Assembly: GCF_963966145.1 (NCBI RefSeq)
Contig: NC_091046.1
Span: forward strand, 2,542,001-2,606,000
Length of the DNA: 64,000 bases
Source of the DNA: Tenebrio molitor
Lineage: Eukaryota > Arthropoda > Insecta > Coleoptera > Tenebrionidae
Direction of reading: 5' to 3'
Made by a program: the position numbers and the translations under genes. The notes beneath the pieces were generated by a model that worked only from the letters and a program-made list of their open reading frames with translations, was not told the origin of the DNA and searched no databases. Of this stretch, positions 1 through 9,924 are shown piece after piece; the first letter of the stretch is position 1, and the number at the start of each line of letters is the position of its first letter.

Positions 1-1530
1 GCCGTCTGCGGCCAACAGAGCAAAGATGAAGACCCCTGCAAGAGCCACCTGAACAAGGGCCTGGTTTTGGGCCTGTACACCAACCCCGATGACCCCCTGG
101 ACCCAGGAAAACTGACCCCCGCGGGTGAGCGATACAACCGAATGGTGTGCGGCCGGCTGTTGGACCTGCTGCGGTACGCCGGGCCCCCACCCACCAAAGG
201 CAAAGTCCGCATCTTCTACAACATCGAGAACGAGATTAGTTCGGTGGCGATAGTAGGGCTGGGGCGCGAATGCCAAGGCTACGACGTGTTCGAGCAGATG
301 GACGAGGGCAAGGAGTCCATCAGGATAGCGGCGGCGGCGGGATGTCGCGCCCTGCAGGAGCTCCGCCTGACCAAGATCTTCGTCGAGAGCTTCGGCCACG
401 CCGAGTCGTCCGCCGAGGGCGCCGCCCTCGGCGTGTGGCTCTTCCAGGAGAAGAAGAAGAAGGAACACCAGATCCTGATCCCGCAGCTGGAGCTGTGGGA
501 CGACTGCGACTGGACCGGCTGGCAGATCGGCCTGCAGAAGGCCGCCGCCCAGAACCTGGCCAGGCAGCTGATGGACACCTCCGCCAACTACATGACCCCC
601 ACTTCGTTCGCCCAGAACGCGGTCGAGGTGCTGTGCAAGTCGGGCGTCAACGTCGAGGTGAAGGTGCGCGGCTGGGCCGAGACCCAGAAGATGTTCGCCT
701 TCCTGGCGGTGGCGCAGGGCTCGTGCGAGCCCCCGATCTTCCTCGAGCTGAGTTACTACGGGGCGGCGAGAGACGAGCGTCCCGTGGTGCTGATCGGCAA
801 GGGCATCACCTACAACAGCGGCGGCCTCTGCCTGAAGCCCTGCGGCAAGCAGGAGAAAATGCGGGGCGACATGGGCGGCGCCGCGTGCGTGGTCGCCGCC
901 TGCAGAGCGGTCGCCGGCCTGCAGCTCCCGCTCAACATCCGCGCCCTCATCCCCCTCTGCGAGAACATGCCTGGGTGCGCGGCGATGCGCCCCGGCGACA
1001 TCGTCAAGGCCATGAACGGCAAGAGCATCAAGATCGAGTCCACCGACACCGGGGGGCGGCTGTGCCTCGCCGACGCCCTCGTCTACGCCCAGAACTTCTG
1101 GCCCCGCCTGATCGTCGACGTGGGCACCATGACCAGCGACATGAAGAAGTCGCTGGGGAAGGCGGCCAGCGGAGTGTTCAGCAACTCGGAGGCGCTGTGG
1201 GAGTACATGCTGGCGGCGTCGATGCACACCGGGGACAGGGTGTGGCGGTTCCCGCTCTGGGAGCACTTCACCCACCTGGTGGCGCGCCACTACGAGTCCG
1301 TCGACGTCAAGACCTACGGCAGGGGGTTCAAGCCCCACGACGGCGAGGCGTGCAGGGTGGCGGCCTTCTTGAACGAGTTCGTCCCGTGCGGCGACTGGCT
1401 CCACATGGACACCTACGGGGTGATGTACAGCAACGGGTTTGACTATCCCTACTTGCGCAGGGGAATGTCCGGACGTCCGACTCGTACCCTTGTCGAATTC
1501 TTATCGCAGCTTGTTTGCAACCGTGAATAG
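1..1530 (+). CDS. M17 leucine aminopeptidase-like protein, probably catalytically dead (5' end outside window)
   Basis: The frame is open from base 1 and stops at 1528-1530 (509 residues visible), so the start lies upstream. The C-terminal M17 fold is clear: GKGITYNSGG at about 799-825, LKP, then RGDMGGAA, then STDTGGRLCLADAL at about 1039-1080. Family knowledge: cytosolic leucine aminopeptidases bind two metals through Lys, Asp (in TFDSGG), Asp (in RADMGG), and Asp plus Glu (in NTDAEGRL). Here the first Asp is Asn (codon 814-816) and the Glu is Gly (codon 1051-1053). The other ligands and the catalytic Lys and Arg remain. Two lost ligands suggest no peptidase activity, as proposed for several insect sperm leucyl aminopeptidases (S-Laps). 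The exon is very GC-rich against AT-rich flanks. Family assignment is firm; the sperm role is inference. Confidence 0.9.
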   Translation, partial: AVCGQQSKDEDPCKSHLNKGLVLGLYTNPDDPLDPGKLTPAGERYNRMVCGRLLDLLRYAGPPPTKGKVRIFYNIENEISSVAIVGLGRECQGYDVFEQMDEGKESIRIAAAAGCRALQELRLTKIFVESFGHAESSAEGAALGVWLFQEKKKKEHQILIPQLELWDDCDWTGWQIGLQKAAAQNLARQLMDTSANYMTPTSFAQNAVEVLCKSGVNVEVKVRGWAETQKMFAFLAVAQGSCEPPIFLELSYYGAARDERPVVLIGKGITYNSGGLCLKPCGKQEKMRGDMGGAACVVAACRAVAGLQLPLNIRALIPLCENMPGCAAMRPGDIVKAMNGKSIKIESTDTGGRLCLADALVYAQNFWPRLIVDVGTMTSDMKKSLGKAASGVFSNSEALWEYMLAASMHTGDRVWRFPLWEHFTHLVARHYESVDVKTYGRGFKPHDGEACRVAAFLNEFVPCGDWLHMDTYGVMYSNGFDYPYLRRGMSGRPTRTLVEFLSQLVCNRE

Positions 1531-1737
1531 ATTATTTATTCTGTACTATATTGAATCCTGGCTAACATACATGTTTTTGATATGAATAACTTCAACTCGC
1601 CTGTAATGTAATTGTTACATACATTTCTTCTCGAAATTGTTTGTCTCTTTTATTCGGATTCAAATTTGGCGCCGACGTGACGTCACAAGCACACGCGTAA
1701 TGTCACTGTCGCCGACAAATTTCAATCTCCTCCCATC

Positions 1738-1835
1738 AAACACGAATTGTTTGCCAACAGTTTTATTGCGACTTTTGTAAATACATGCATGAACTTCATT
1801 AAATACCAGCGTTATAGTAATTATTACCATTATTA
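1738..1835. repeat. Direct repeat, copy 1
   Basis: About 95 bases around TTGTTTGCCAACAGTTTTAT recur with few changes at 10845-10937 in the same orientation. It carries no open frame and probably belongs to the interspersed repeats that dominate 1.7-11 kb. The 200 bases before it (1531-1737) are the 3' flank of the aminopeptidase, with no feature seen. Confidence 0.7.
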
Positions 1836-1877
1836 TTATTACTACTGTATCTATTTTAATTCTAGACAAAAAAAACA

Positions 1878-2400
1878 TTCCGTGTCATCGAGTCATTCAT
1901 GAATGGGACGGTGAAAGAACAACGGCTTTGCATGAAAAAGGTTAACGCACAAAAAGTAAATTCGACAAAAACCCAGGCGGATAGGTCTTGCAAAAACTTA
2001 TTGACATAATTTGGTCACATCTTTCTACATGCAGCCATGTTTACAATTTATTAGAAATAGAAAGTGAATTTCTCGAAATTATCGTTAAAATGGTGCAGTG
2101 CACTGATCTGAAGTTAACAGATATGGACGACGAAATCCGCACTCTGACGTTTGGTTCTCTGCGAACTTTCTGTCCGCTCCTCGGCGTCTGGGTTCGAACT
2201 CCTGGACTCTTCTTCCCGCCTTAATTTCTGGGAGCAGTGTAGTTAGCTAGCGATATGGGATACAGAATCGACCTAATTATGTATGGTGCTCATCCACGGG
2301 AAAGTTTTATCAAATGCTGAGGCCCTCTACGGCTGAGGCAACCGGGCGTTTGTATGAAGAGATTTCCCGATATTGAAAGTGGCAGCTGCTGACCCAACTT
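1878..2400 (+). mobile_element. Truncated mariner-like element (DUF4817-type), copy 1
   Basis: From about 1878 this matches, in inverted orientation, the 5' part of the mariner-like element at 8694-9912: the TCATCGAGTC segment, CCAGGCGGATAGGTCTTGC, and a degenerate start of the transposase frame near 2080-2380. The element's terminal inverted repeat is missing upstream and similarity fades near 2400, so both ends are lost. The frame is broken by stops and shifts. It is a dead fragment. Confidence 0.7.
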
Positions 2401-3382
2401 TTAGTGCGGGCGAAATTGTGCGTAGAATTCATGTTCCAGCACCATTGTATGTTGTGTGGACATGGACAACAGTATCAAAAGAACGTCTGCACCCATATCA
2501 TGAGTAGTCCTCACTCGACCACTCTTATGGGGTTTTCAATGTATAGTTCCTCCATCATATCTCCGTTAATTGTCAATTTTTCCATGGCCCGGCGTGTTTT
2601 CTACTTTAGTGTCGCCTCTATTTTCACTGTAAATTCCACAGGTAAATTCCTTACCTGGTGCTAGGATCTGGTGTGTATTTTTATTGTACATTCACCGTCT
2701 TTTTTGAAGATTGCAAAAAAATTTGGTGTCAACATGGCGTAGATAGAAAAACTCCACCAATTTCAGATAAGTTTATTTGCAAAAAAAAAGAGTGTGTGCT
2801 TAAGACCGCACGACAGAAGTGAAAACTTCTATGATGCTCGTTACTGATTTTAAGTAATATGTACCTATTCTATAAAAAATATGTCATTATGGATGATAGT
2901 ACTTGGAGGAAAAAGGAGCAAGGCATAAATAATTAATATTATTCAAATCTAATGGTGTTTTTAAATAAACATCAAAAATCTATATTTTTCAGATTCCGCA
3001 TTATTATCGGAAATTTTCGCATTGTAAATTAAAAATGTTATTTAATAAAGAGTTAAGGTTTGCTTTTATTTTTCAATAGAAACTGCAAATAGCAAATACG
3101 TCCGCTTTTAGAGGTACACTCTGGCAAAATTTGTGAGGTTAGGTTTGGATGTTTAAGTTTTATTTTCTTGACGATGATATTGAACACAAGTTTTCATAGC
3201 AATACCAATACCCTGTATTATGATAATTTGTCCATTTTCCTCTTCACATTTTGCTACACAAATTTTTCCAATAGATGAATTGTTGAAGCCATATAATTGA
3301 GAATTACGTATTAAATCCCACATCAATCTGTAAACTTACAATATTTGTCGTGTCTTTATCGTTTATGTTATATAAAACTATA

Positions 3383-3551
3383 CAGGGTATTTTACGAGTG
3401 ATAATGAGGCCGACGGAATAATAAATTCAACCCACAATACATTTTCAAAAAAGCCGGACATTTTAATGTCAGTAGCCAGCTTTTTTCGGAAATATAGTGT
3501 GGGTTGCATTTTAAATTGCGTCAGGCTCATTATCACTCGTGAAATATCCTG
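3383..3551. mobile_element. Palindromic MITE (169 bp) nested in the 1.1 kb element
   Basis: Terminal inverted repeats of about 33 bases begin CAGGGTATTT and end AAATATCCTG, flanked by TA on both sides (3381-3382, 3552-3553). The interior is also largely self-complementary (CCCACAATAC against ATAGTGTGGG), so the whole element can fold into one hairpin. It is non-coding. A sister copy lies at 10291-10460. Confidence 0.8.
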
Positions 3552-3713
3552 TATATATATGTACAGTTACTCCTGCTGCTCTGCACTGAGGTCAGTCAGG
3601 GTACAACACAACGTACAATGAAAATTTAAAATTGACAAGTGACGCACAGTTGATTGTTTTTCGCTTGCTTCGCTAAAAAACTCGACTCCCTTGATTTTAG
3701 CTTGCCGTGTCGT

Positions 3714-3797
3714 GCTGCGAACGATTTTCGCTTTTGCTGCGAACGATTTTAGCTTGTGCTGCGAACGATTTTAGCTTGTGCTGCGAACGATTTTACC
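3714..3797. repeat. 22-bp tandem repeat, about four units
   Basis: The unit GCTGCGAACGATTTTAGCTT plus GT repeats about four times. The paralogous position in the other element copy (10626-10666) has only two units, so the array has changed copy number since the copies diverged. Confidence 0.75.
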
Positions 3798-4800
3798 GTG
3801 TCGCATGAAACTAATTCACTGCCCGGGAATAAAATGTATGTGGCGCGCCTAAAGAAGTTTTCACTTCAAAAAGATAAAATCAGTGGCAACATATTCTAGC
3901 AGCAAAATGAGATTTATTGGTCTTGTGCAAATAGCCTTTGAAAAAGCTCTGGACGCAGAAGTAAGAAAACTATTTGTGTCCAGTTGCCAGGACGTACATG
4001 TTGACGGTGGTCCCGTAGTGGTAAAAACTCAAATTTACCGACACAATGTGGAGGAACCAAATAAGGTGACGTTGCAATTGCGGACACCCTTAAATATTCT
4101 TGGGTCCACAATGACCCTTACATTTATAAATGCAGAAGTAAAAGAGCGGTTTCTAAGCGCTCTAGGAGAACTTAATAGTGAAAATGAGAGGTGAAACAAT
4201 TCAAAATAATTTCATTGTTTTGCTGATAGGTACTGTTACGTTATTATTTTCCCTTATGGTGAAATTTTCTCAAAATATCCAAAAGATCCACTGGAGACTC
4301 CTCGAGAGTACAACCAAAAAGGTAGGGGTGGGTGGTGATAACCGGGAGAAAGGAAAACTCCGAGTCTCTGCCGTGCCTTTTAGTGTCGTCTACATTCACG
4401 GTCTTTTTTGAAGATGGCAAAAAAATTTGGTGTGAGCACTGTGAGCATGGCGAAGATAAAAAAAACTCCACCAATTTCAGGTAAGTTTAATTGAAAAAAA
4501 GATAAAAACAGTGGCAAACTATGTTCTACGTTAACAGCAGAAAAAATCTCAAGACGCAGAATTACGAAAATTATTCTGACGGTCCCGTGATACTGAAAAC
4601 CCGAATTTGGAGAAAGAACTTAGAGGAGGTAAATAAAATCACATTGCAGTTTCGAGACCCCTAAGTTTCTTTGACTCAACTATGTCACTGTGTAAATACT
4701 GAAGTGAAAGAACGGTTCAAAAGCGCTCTCGGGGATCTTCATGATGAAAATGGGAGGCGAGACAATTCAAAATAATTTGATTGTTTTTCTGATAGGTGCT

Positions 4801-5800
4801 TCTTTTTCTTTTGAAGTGATTCATCCGGCGCAGAAAATACGCCACTAGAGTAGAGAGTAGAGATTTCTAGTACTCTAGTTGCGGAATCAAATGAAGCAGA
4901 AGCAGAAGAAAATTGATCAAGTGGAGGTTGATCTTAATTCATTTTTCAAATTTTGAATTGTAATCAAATTACTTATTATTAAATGATGCAAAAACTCCTT
5001 TTGTTTGAATATTTCATCTAACCTAACCTAACTCAAAACAATTTCCCGTTGTTGAAGGGCGAAGACCGAACTTTGCCCCGCCCGCGAAAAATTACGGTGG
5101 CCGCGATCTGCGGGAAGTCCTCGTGATCTTCGCCTCTTCCACGAAATAAAATGAAACAAAAGGGCCGACGATAAACACAAGAAAAAACGAGTACTACGGT
5201 CGGTCGTCGCTTGCTGACAAGGCCACGGGGCGAGATAACAAAACCGCGTATAAAAAAAGGAGAAACTAAAATTTACAATTCAAAGGGATGTACAAACAAG
5301 GGTATAAAATAGCATTAAAACAAACAAAGGGCGCGAAATAAGTCTTAAATCTAGAGAGGTATCACCGATGAGAACTGCTTCGGAGACGTCGGTATCCTTG
5401 GGCGACTCCTCGGAGGACAGTGAAATGAAATCCGGCACCAGGGCATTCAACTTTGTTCAAACCTTCCGCGGAGGGATGTTCGATCCGCACCACGGCCCTA
5501 AGGGGGACGATCTTCCTGAAGACACTCCTCTCGATTGAATCGTCCTTTTCAAGATCCCACCGTGTTTTCACTTCCCGTCGCTCGTTTTCCACACTGCTCG
5601 AGTCCCAGTCCCAGAACCTGACTTTCTGATTCGGCCTTGGTTCCTCCCCTCTCGGGGTTTTTCACAAAAACTCTTTTCTTGATCCTGTGCGCGGTGTTTA
5701 AAAATTGAAGACACCACTTGGTCGCACACGTTTTTAGAGCACAACGAAGAGTGCTATAAAGCAAACAAGTGCCACAAAATGGCTTATAAAACGAATGTAA
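4801..5800. other. Gene-free stretch
   Basis: AT-rich DNA with a GC-richer block at about 5040-5240 and short open frames at 5362-5815 on the minus strand that lack family features or splice-compatible partners. I see no supportable gene. Confidence 0.5.
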
Positions 5801-6055
5801 TATCGTGTGTTCCAATAAAAACTCACTCGCAGTAAGCCATGACTATAGAGATAGATAGACCAAGATAGACTGGTCATGTCGATTTTAGGATCATTGGAAG
5901 TAGTTCATTTATTACTTACAAATTTTCATCATATTGTGAGTTGTGACAGATAACCTATAAATTTACTTTAGTAGTTCATTTCACATCTGGTACTAAGACA
6001 TACTTCAGTTTTGTCATGGCTTGCTGCGAGTGAGTTTTTTGTGGTACACACGATA
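5801..6055. mobile_element. MITE with 40-base terminal inverted repeats
   Basis: The left end, TATCGTGTGT then AAAACTCACTCGCAGTAAGC, is matched by its inverse at 6010-6055, with a few mismatches. The interior (about 170 bases) is non-coding. The target duplication is unclear. Confidence 0.7.
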
Positions 6056-6131
6056 CGAACAGTTGCAAGTTTTGAATTCGAAACCCATTTGAGTGTTATG
6101 ACTGTGTTAAAGGTGCAAAATAGAAAATAAA

Positions 6132-6204
6132 AAAAAGAGTGTGCTTAAGACCGCACGACAGAAGTGAAAACTTCTATGATGCTCGTTACTGATTTTAAGT
6201 AATA
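6132..6204. repeat. Left-end fragment of the 1.1 kb element
   Basis: Near-identical to about 2785-2857, including CTTAAGACCGCACGACAGAA and the AGAAGTGAAAACTTCT palindrome. It breaks off abruptly at 6204, immediately before the foldback at 6211. Confidence 0.75.
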
Positions 6205-6210
6205 TATGTT

Positions 6211-6430
6211 GTTCACGTTGAGTTGACAATTTCAAGGTCAAATAATTTTATTTTTTAGCTCTGTAATTATGTTTTGTAAATAGTGACATGCAGGTAAACA
6301 CCGTTCACGTTGGATTAAGCATTGCTAAATCGCATTATGTTGGTTAGCTGCATGTCACTATTTACAAAACATAATTACACAGCCAAAAAATTAAATAATT
6401 TGACCTTGAAATGTTCAACTCAACGTGAAC
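6211..6430. mobile_element. Foldback element with 83-base arms
   Basis: The left arm 6211-6293 (GTTCACGTTGAGTTGACAAT...) and right arm 6348-6430 are reverse complements with few mismatches, separated by a 54-base loop. No coding capacity. The arm shares CAAGGTCAAATAATT with the left end of the neighbouring 6822-7892 element. Confidence 0.8.
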
Positions 6431-6821
6431 AAAGTTTATAAAAAAAAAAAAGAAAAAACAAGCCTCTATAATTGATTTCATATAAATGTTCATCAAGTGA
6501 GCTGTGCATTTGTAAAAACACCTTTAATTTAGTTACATTACAAAAGTCACATTTATGAAAGTCATGTCCAATAAATCTTTACTTGGTAAAAATACAAAGA
6601 CAAAAACAAATAAGAATTACTTTAATTTAATCAGTAAAAAGACGTAATATTGCTTTCGAAATCAGCAATGTTAATATGGACAAAAACTAAAAAATTAGTC
6701 AAATCGGGTTCGCGCAGAGCAAGCACCTTTGAAAGTTAAAGTCACTAGCTTTAGCTTTACTACCAACAGAAAATCAGATTTTCATGGCTTGCTTAGATGC
6801 ACATTTATATGAAATTGAGTA

Positions 6822-7892
6822 AAGTCCATTCACGTTGGATTTTCCTAGTCAAGGTCAAATAATTCAATATTGTGGCGGTATGATTTTTACTTCAAAAATG
6901 CTTTAGCTGTGTATGTCACCAATACGGGCTGATAAAGTAACCAAGTCATTCGTAGACTGTAGAGGTTATGTTATTCGCTGTCAGCAAAGAAACAGTCATT
7001 TTTCAAATATTGTTTTTAGAGGATAACAATAGGTAATAATACATCCATTTTGTGATCATTTGCACTAAAAATAGTGTCAGTTGTTAATCGGTATGATAGG
7101 ATTAGGAACATACAATAGGTACCTAACTCCTACCTACTGGTGTTGTATTTGATTAAGTGAAAAAACCCTTAATGACTACAGTGATGACTGATGAGGAACC
7201 AGAATAAGTTATAGAAAATGAACCCAATACGAAATTGTGTGAAGTTTCTTTCATTGGAAGCGATGGAAGTAAGGAATGCATCTAAATGATGGAACAAATT
7301 TGGCAATAAAATTTCAGTTATTCAGAGACACTTATACGTTTTGATTGTGGTTGTGACGTTTCAAGAATGTATTGTTACAATTGCATACCACAAAAGAAAG
7401 GTGTATTTTGATTTTTAATGATTTTTTTCTAATTTAAGTTTTTTCGATGTACACATTACCTTTAAAATAACGTTGTATTGTTAAAACTGCTCAATAAAGG
7501 TCGTAAATAGATTATAATCATGTTAATACATACAATACATTAAATATTAAAGAATTCTGACTAATTAATTTTCGAACTGAAGCTATTTTTTCTTGAGTCC
7601 ATATTAGCTTGCGGGTTTCGTCACATTACGTCAGTTGTGGAAGGTTAACCCAATTTTAAAATTAACCTTTTTTTATTTTCGCCATGGTAAAATCACCCAG
7701 GAATAGAATTTTATTAAAAAATCTGTGACTTTATTTCACACGTCAAACTAACATTCAAAATTAAAGACGTCAAATCGCTCTCAATCGCTCTATCACGAAT
7801 AAAACACGATAATGTAAAAATTACTAGGAAAGGAGGCGCAGGCTTGCAACGTGACAACAATTTGGCAGAGAAAATCCAACGTGAATGGACTT
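6822..7892. mobile_element. Non-autonomous TA-flanked element, ends AAGTCCATTC
   Basis: Inverted repeats AAGTCCATTCACGTTGGATT at both ends, flanked by TA (6820-6821, 7893-7894). The 1071-base element has no long frame. The terminal AAGTCCATTC is shared with the shorter element at 41223-41579, suggesting one mobilising transposase, presumably of the Tc1/mariner superfamily given the TA target. Confidence 0.75.
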
Positions 7893-7894
7893 TA

Positions 7895-8693
7895 TATTTA
7901 CACGTAAGGCAAACTTTGACGAGTAAATATCGAATGTTGCAAGTACCTAAATCCCTTGTTAATGCATGAATTTGGAAAGAAAATCAACTCCATATCTGAT
8001 AAAGATTTTTTAGTCAAACTTTAGCTCAGAACTTTGATGGAAGTTTTGGATTCTAATGCTTTACTATTAAGTTCCAAAACTAAGTCTGGAGAAGGTACAC
8101 TTGTATTCAAAAAAATCGCGTACACCATTTAAATCAAATAAGCAATTATTATAGGTTTCTGTACTGTTTAAAAACGGACTTAAAAGAAAAAGTAAGTAAT
8201 CTTGAAAAGTTAACAGTGACCCAGTGCAGTGACTATAGTATTGGGAAATTTTTTGTAAATTACCATCACTTGAAATGTTTTGGAGTCTATCATACTTCAA
8301 ATGATAAGATAATATTAACATCAGAGTCAGATAAAGAAAGCATTGACACTAACAATAAGTCAAAGATTATTAATGACAATTCAACTCGCATTCTCTCGAC
8401 CAATCAGATTTACGAAATTGGCCAGAACGGACCAATCACGCTTGTTTTAAAAAAATTGCCTCAGAAATTTTCACTAGTGAAAATTGCCGCGGTAGATTGG
8501 CTGCAGAACGCAGTGCGGCACATACAACTCCATTATTTTTTGCTCCGAATAATAAAATTATTGTATTCCGAGTTCGGGGCTTAGTAGGGGACATCCTATT
8601 GACCAAGTAAAAATATTTAAAAAAAAATTGCTGTCACTTTGAAAAAATATCAAAGTTGCCAATATTTGTTCAAAAGTACCTACCTGATTAATA
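7895..8693. other. Gene-free stretch
   Basis: AT-rich sequence. The longest frame (8216-8584, plus strand) has no recognisable domain and no supporting splice or codon signal, so it is not called. Confidence 0.5.
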
Positions 8694-9912
8694 CAGTATG
8701 TTATTGAAATGAGTTAAGAAAATTTAAACGGTGATAGAACTCATCAAAACAAATTACTTTTATATTTACCATTTTTTCGAAAAATCTTCCTAAACCCAGA
8801 TAAAATTTTAATTAGTTTGGTCGTAAATTCTAGTACCCGCCAATGTCCCCGTGCCTACATTAAAAGCGAAAGAAGATAAAAACTTAGATAGCCAAACAAA
8901 AACCAATTCTTTATTCGTAGTAAGTGAGAGTGACATTGAAGTTACGCACCACACTTGATCAAGGGCACTAACCTTTAAATTAAATGTGCGAAATGACTCC
9001 CTCCGTAATCGATGGACGTTCTTGTGTGCCCTTCGAGCCACAGAAGCTTGAGTTCTCGTCAACATGTCAGAAGTTTATCGAATTGTCTCGGTGTCAACTG
9101 GAGTCTCATACACAATCTGTTTTAAATGGCCCCATAAAAAAAGTCACAAGGGTTTAAGTCCGGTGAACGAGCCGGCGATAAAACTGGTCAATTACGACCT
9201 ATTGAAGAAGCCATTGACAAAATGCAATTCGACGTGGTGGATCTTCTGATTTTAAGTGTTGAACGTGTTGAAGATGATACGGATGTAATCCCTGTTCGTG
9301 CCGCGTTCTCCAAATTGTAAAACTGGAAACGTCAATTCGTAATGGAAGTCGTCGGCAACTAACATCCGGTTCTTCGTCGACAGGACAGGAGTAAAAGTCC
9401 CATAATCCCTTAAATGCTGGACAGCATTCACAAAAGTACGTGGACAGGGAACTTGGCGACTGGGAAATCTCTTCATGTACCTACATACAAACGCCTGGTT
9501 GCATCAGCATTAGATAAAGCTTCCCCGTAGATGAGCACCATGTCTGTTAACTCCGGATTAGTGTACTTCCCCATTTTTAACGATAATTAAGGGAAATTCA
9601 CTTTCTAATAAATTGTAAACACGGCCGCATGCAGGTGAAGGACGTGACTAAATTGTGTCAGGTTTTTGCAAGACCTATCCGCCTGGGTTTTTGCCGTATT
9701 TACTTTTTTTGCGTTAACGTTTTTCGTACGAAGCCGTTGTTCTTTCACCGTCCCATCCATAATTAAACGACTCGATGACACGGAATACGGTGAAAATAAA
9801 TTCGAGCATAAATTTGAGTTTTCGAAAAAATGGTAAATAGAATAGTACCTAATTTGTTTTGATGAGTTCTATCACCCTTTAAATTTTCCTAACGCATTTC
9901 AATAACACGCTG
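8694..9912 (-). mobile_element. Internally deleted mariner-like transposon (DUF4817-type transposase remnant)
   Basis: Inverted repeats of about 85-90 bases start CAGTATGTTATTG (left) and CAGCGTGTTATTG (right) with TA at both flanks (8692-8693, 9913-9914). On the minus strand a decayed transposase frame begins near 9580: MGKYTNPELTDMVLIYGEAL, then RRFPSRQVPCPRTF-like sequence typical of the DUF4817 helix-turn-helix at the front of arthropod Tc1/mariner-type transposases. A later segment reads SPARSPDLNPCDFFLWGHLK, the end of the DDE domain. The catalytic middle is missing: AFCQWLLQ is followed almost directly by SPARSPDLNP. Stops and shifts are present. The ends look intact enough for mobilisation in trans. 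Confidence 0.85.
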
Positions 9913-9924
9913 TATAATTGAGAA

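Larger units (their letters stand above)
2790..3876. mobile_element. Unclassified 1.1 kb interspersed element, complete copy
   Basis: The insertion limits come from comparing the two tandem units: the A-rich stretch before GATAAAA(A/T)CAGTGGCAA is uninterrupted at 4490-4510 but split here. Both ends carry the self-complementary motif AGAAGTGAAAACTTCT (about 2815-2830, inverse at 3862-3876). A second copy lacking its left end is at 9925-10740, and a left-end fragment at 6132-6204. There is no transposase-length frame, so it is non-autonomous. Inside are a palindromic MITE and a 22-base tandem repeat. Superfamily unknown. Confidence 0.6.
2680..4800 (+). pseudogene. Tandemly duplicated gene fragment of unknown family, two decayed units
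   Basis: Two units share the same order: a short exon-like stretch (2684-2770 and 4386-4486), then a second coding-like block (3870-4230 and 4498-4795). The second unit's first exon reads FFEDGKKIWCEHCEHG and ends at a good donor, CAG|GTAAGT; the Cys pair near a Trp resembles a BED-type finger, but this is weak. The first unit's second block has an open frame of about 100 residues (3883-4194, starting at TTG). The second unit is frameshifted and stopped. The first unit is also split by a 1.1 kb insertion at about 2790-3876. No product can be named; possibly a domesticated or decayed transposon gene. Confidence 0.5.

Noticed and set aside
270..1442. 390-residue plus-strand frame overlapping the aminopeptidase
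   Set aside because: Arg/Gly/Pro-rich shadow caused by high GC in the third positions of the true frame.
8216..8584. 122-residue plus-strand frame
   Set aside because: Low-complexity AT-rich sequence with no domain, no intron partners and no poly(A) signal close by.
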